Source of the DNA: Volvox africanus
Lineage: Eukaryota; Chlorophyta; Chlorophyceae; Chlamydomonadales; Volvocaceae
DNA length: 64,000 bases
NCBI GenBank assembly: GCA_030268105.1
Contig: BSDZ01000003.1
Span: 2,976,001 to 3,040,000, forward strand
Reading direction: 5' to 3'
The notes below the pieces were generated by a model, which was not told the origin of the DNA, did no database searches, and was given only the letters and a program-made list of their open reading frames with translations. Positions 60,696-64,000 of the stretch are shown piece by piece (the first letter of the stretch is position 1; the number at the start of each line of letters is the position of its first letter). The translations under genes and the position numbers were made by a program.

Positions 60696-63600
60696 ATGTC
60701 TTTTCAGGACCTTGGGCTCGACCCAAGGCTGCTTAGGGCCTTGGGAAAGCGTGGCTTTATAAAGCCTACACCAGTGCAGCTCGAAGCGATTCCTCGAACA
60801 TTAGAGGGCAAGGATGTGGTGGCCCGAGCGCGCACAGGGAGCGGGAAAACGCTGGCATACTTGCTTCCCTTATTCCACAAGCTCCTGTCGACAGACAATA
60901 CAACTGGAAGCTTCAGAGCAATCGTTCTTGTTCCGACGCGTGAGCTATGCCAGCAGGTAGGATTTCCGGCATACTAGCCGCCAGCGCCGCCAACGGCTAA
61001 CGTCCGTTTAACGTCTAGTAACCTTCCAGCTGGGCGGGAAGTTGCGCATGCATGCTGTTGCGTACGGTGAAGCCATGGCAAGGATTTTTATTAACAGTTT
61101 GAGCTTCTGGGCCCTCCTTCCCCTCCGCTCCGCCCGCTCGTCTTCCTGTGTACTGCAGGTAGCGCAGGAAGCTGCTGCCACCGCGCAACACTGTGGAGCC
61201 GACATAACGGTATGCGGACCCCGGGGGTTTGGGCCCGCTGTTCCCTCTTCTGTTTGTTTCGCGGAGCCGTGGTTCAGGAAACGAGCTGCGTGCTTGCCTA
61301 AGCAAGCACTGGTGCCTTCCACGTATGCCGCTTGGTATCCTGCACCTTCTCGTCCAATTGAGCATCTCGTCCAATTGATTCTCCTCAGGGTTTGGGTTTT
61401 GGGTTTTGGGGACTTACAGTTGCGTTCCGGACATGCTTCGCTACGCGAGCATCCGGGTGTCAGGGCATCCCCGCGAGTTAGTCAATCAGTCAGTCGCCAT
61501 TACGGACTCTGTTATCGGCTGCAGACCTGCAAGGGCGGCAAGGCTCTGGTGCACTTGGGAGGGGCCGGACGTCCTCAACCGGCACAGCAGTGGGCGGTAC
61601 CGGCTGGTGGTTTTTTCCATCAGGATATGCGCACGTGCGACCAGCCAGCCATGTGACTGACCCATCATGTGATCTCCCCGACCTGCAGGCCACAGCCCTG
61701 GTGGCGGAGGGGGGCTCACAGCTGCTGCGGCGCGCGGTGGCCAGCTCCGGGCAGATAGTGGTTGCCACACCCGGTGCGTACCGGCGGGGCCCGCAGAGGG
61801 GGGGAAGAGAGGCGCGGAAGGGACACCCGCACGGGCCCAGAAGAACCGTGTTGGGGAGGACGTTGGGGAATTGCGCGGCACTGGCGGATACCGGCATTGA
61901 TACGATGGTTTGGAGCGTAACTGTATATTACTGTATATCCGCGTATGGCAATATTCCCGATCTGCGCCTTCGCCGCCTAACAGCCGTCCCCTCCTCATGT
62001 GTACGACACACACACACACACACAGGTAAGATTGCATCTGCTCTTCGCGAGGGCTTGTTGCCCCCCTCGCTTCTGTCCTCCCGTTTGGCGGTGCTGGTGC
62101 TGGATGAGGCGGACCTGCTGTTATCGTACGGGTACGAGGAGGATCTGCAGCTGCTGGCACCTCAGGTAGAGGGAGGGTGCAGAGAGGTCGGCCGGGCCTT
62201 ATTAGTGGGAATGTTTTTCAATATCGTTGGGTCCAGATATCGGTTATTTATGTCCGTTTGAATGTCGTACCCCACAAGACCCACGAATGGCACGACGGGT
62301 TATGGTAGGGCTATGGAAAGGACCGGACCGGAGGAGGGGGGTCTAGGGGGAACCATCGGATGGCAAAGTTTGGATTCCATGCATCTCAAGGGAAGAGCAT
62401 GGCACACTCCCGGTTGTGACTTTGACTTTGACTTTGACTTTGAGCGGCGACAAGTCGCAATACTGGAAATGCTGACAAAGTATGACGCAGTGGCAAAGAC
62501 GCGGAGGGAGGGCCGGGGCCAGGCTGTGCAGTCCACCGCCCACCCGGTGACCCGGTGACGGGGCCGCGGAGGGAGGTGGTGGGGTGGTGGGATGCTGCTC
62601 TCCCTGGATGATACATCATACGAGGCGCCCGAAATACTGAAATTCTGGAGTTAGGGGCTGCCAGGTAGTGCATCCTGGGTGAAGCCAAATAACCACCTTT
62701 CTACCCCCCCTTCACACACATCTTACGAGGCGGCATGGCGGGGGATCGTGCAGTGGCGCACTAAACCTGTGTCGGCCGCAGCAGCAGGGTCACCGACCGC
62801 CCCACAGGCCCCCAGGGACTTCCGCCCGCCCGCCCGCCGCAACACCCCCCCCCATCCGGATAATCTGACAGCTCTCCTCGCTTTGCGCGACACGCTGCAG
62901 GTGCCCCGCTCATGTCAGTGCATCCTGATGTCTGCAACTGTCAGTGAGGACGTGGAGCGTCTGCAGAAGCTGGTGCTGCACAACCCCATCACACTCAACC
63001 TCGCGGCGGGGGAGGCGGCGGTGTCGGGGAAGGGCCGTGACGGTACCACCCTGACCCATGGGTCGGGCGTCTCGGCAGACATTCAGCACTTCTACATTCA
63101 GGCAGGTCGAAGGGGGGGCGGGGCCGGGGAGGCGGCTTGGGCGCTTCTACATCTTTAGGGCTTTTACATTTTCGGAGCTGCGCCCTGCCGGCTGAGCTCC
63201 TTCACTTCTACATCTCCGCAAATCAGTAGTTGTCAGTAGTTTACTGCCCGGGGTGGAACTGCAGCTTCGCTTGGCAGGTTGACCGCCGTCATTCACGGTT
63301 TTGCGATGAATCATAGGAGGCCAGTTGCGGCCGCGCGGACGTATAGAAGGGGGTATGGATGGAAAAAAGGCTCGCTCTCAGAGAAATGGGGCCGGCGGTG
63401 TTGTCCCCCGTTTTAGGGGATTCCTCAGGTCAAACGTGGTCACACATCTGTGCCGTGTCTGGAGCTGTGTGGGGTGTATTGCGTGTTGACATGCATGTTT
63501 CCCCGTCCACTCTGCAAAATCATCGTGTCGTGTTCCCCCTTTTCCCCGAATGACGCCCCTTCCCCGTTCGCCGTTGTGCTCGACAATTTCTTGGACTGGG

Positions 63601-64000
63601 TTGGGAGTCGCCAAAAATGCGTCTCACCTCCCTCTCTTCCTGTTTTTCTTGTCCTGAAATTTGCCACAGTGCCCCCGACCTGATAAGTTGCTCCACGTGC
63701 TTGCGCTTCTGCGACTGGGCCTGGTGCGCACGAAGGCGCTCTTGTTCGTCAACACCGTTGACGAGGGCGTGCGGTTGCGGCTGTTTCTGGAAGCCTTCGG
63801 TGTGCGGCCCGCGCTGCTCAATTCGGAGCTGCCGCTCAACTCTCGATCCCACATACTGACCTCTTTCAACAAGGGACTGTTCGACTACCTAATTGCGACT
63901 GACGACGTGTACGCGCCCACGCACAACGGCGGCAAGGGCGCAGGAGGAAACAATGATGGGCAGCATGAACAGCAGGCAAAGAAGAAGCCAAAGCTTCTGG
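60696..64000 (+). CDS. DDX56: DEAD-box RNA helicase, DBP9/DDX56 type, 5' part
   Basis: An ATP-dependent RNA helicase of 60S ribosome assembly in the nucleolus. Exons 60696-60956, 61159-61209, 61689-61773, 62026-62165, 62901-63101 and 63670 to the window edge; phases agree. Motifs in order: Q motif GFIKPTPVQ (20-28), Walker A ARTGSGKT (45-52), Ia PTREL (80-84), Ib ATPG, DEAD at 159-162 in [20 protein letters not shown] at 190-192, and motif [13 protein letters not shown]. The block LHNPITLNL after SAT and [11 protein letters not shown] at the last junction are typical of the DBP9/DDX56 subgroup. The final part seen ([11 protein letters not shown], then a Gly/Lys-rich loop) is the insert that precedes motif V in this group. 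Intron 63102-63669 uses a GC donor. The C-terminal half lies beyond the window. Confidence 0.94.
62418..62442. repeat. (GACTTT)n hexanucleotide repeat
   Basis: About four copies in the DDX56 intron 62166-62900. Confidence 0.85.

Overview
This is nuclear DNA of a eukaryote with intron-dense genes, most likely a green alga of the Chlamydomonadales (volvocine side). The grounds are exons of 26 to 300 bases joined by GT-AG and a few GC-AG introns, plant-type protein families (NHX antiporter, plastid-type rhomboid, UBM-bearing DNA polymerase eta), glutamine/alanine/glycine-rich low-complexity exons, and interstitial TTTTAGGG repeats, the Chlamydomonas telomere type. No prokaryotic operon, CRISPR array, rRNA or tRNA was recognised. 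Gene models were built by hand: an exon chain was accepted when the protein family alignment and the codon phase agreed across every junction.

Layout, left to right: a fragment of an archaeal-type (COG2521-like) methyltransferase gene (-, runs off the left edge); Derlin (+, 1380-3093); signal peptidase complex subunit 2 (-, 4390-6029); DNA polymerase eta (+, 6986-14924) with an exon of about 807 codons that is mostly low complexity; a very large unidentified multi-pass membrane protein (-, 15930 to about 27612); a LARGE-like GT49 glycosyltransferase (-, about 29232-33926); a 4.4 kb gene-free stretch with a decayed repeat; a plastid-type rhomboid protease (-, 38299-42899) whose last intron holds 69 copies of a 24-bp minisatellite; an NHX/NHE-type Na+/H+ antiporter (-, 43478-51744); the exon-junction protein RBM8A/Y14 (+, 52223-53133); a 6-phosphogluconate dehydrogenase with an N-terminal targeting extension (-, 54599-60028); and the 5' part of a DBP9/DDX56 DEAD-box helicase (+, 60696 to right edge).

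Five gene pairs are divergent (methyltransferase/Derlin, SPC2/POLH, NHX/RBM8A, PGD/DDX56) or share short head regions, and three are convergent. The genes do not form one pathway. Derlin and SPC2 both work in the ER membrane on secretory proteins and the GT49 enzyme is probably a Golgi enzyme, but this looks like ordinary eukaryotic gene order. I found no clear new multi-gene system. The most notable items are the intronic minisatellite, the giant disordered insert in POLH, the unidentified membrane protein, three GC-AG introns supported by reading frame, AT-rich foreign-looking inserts inside introns, and telomere-like repeats in two introns.
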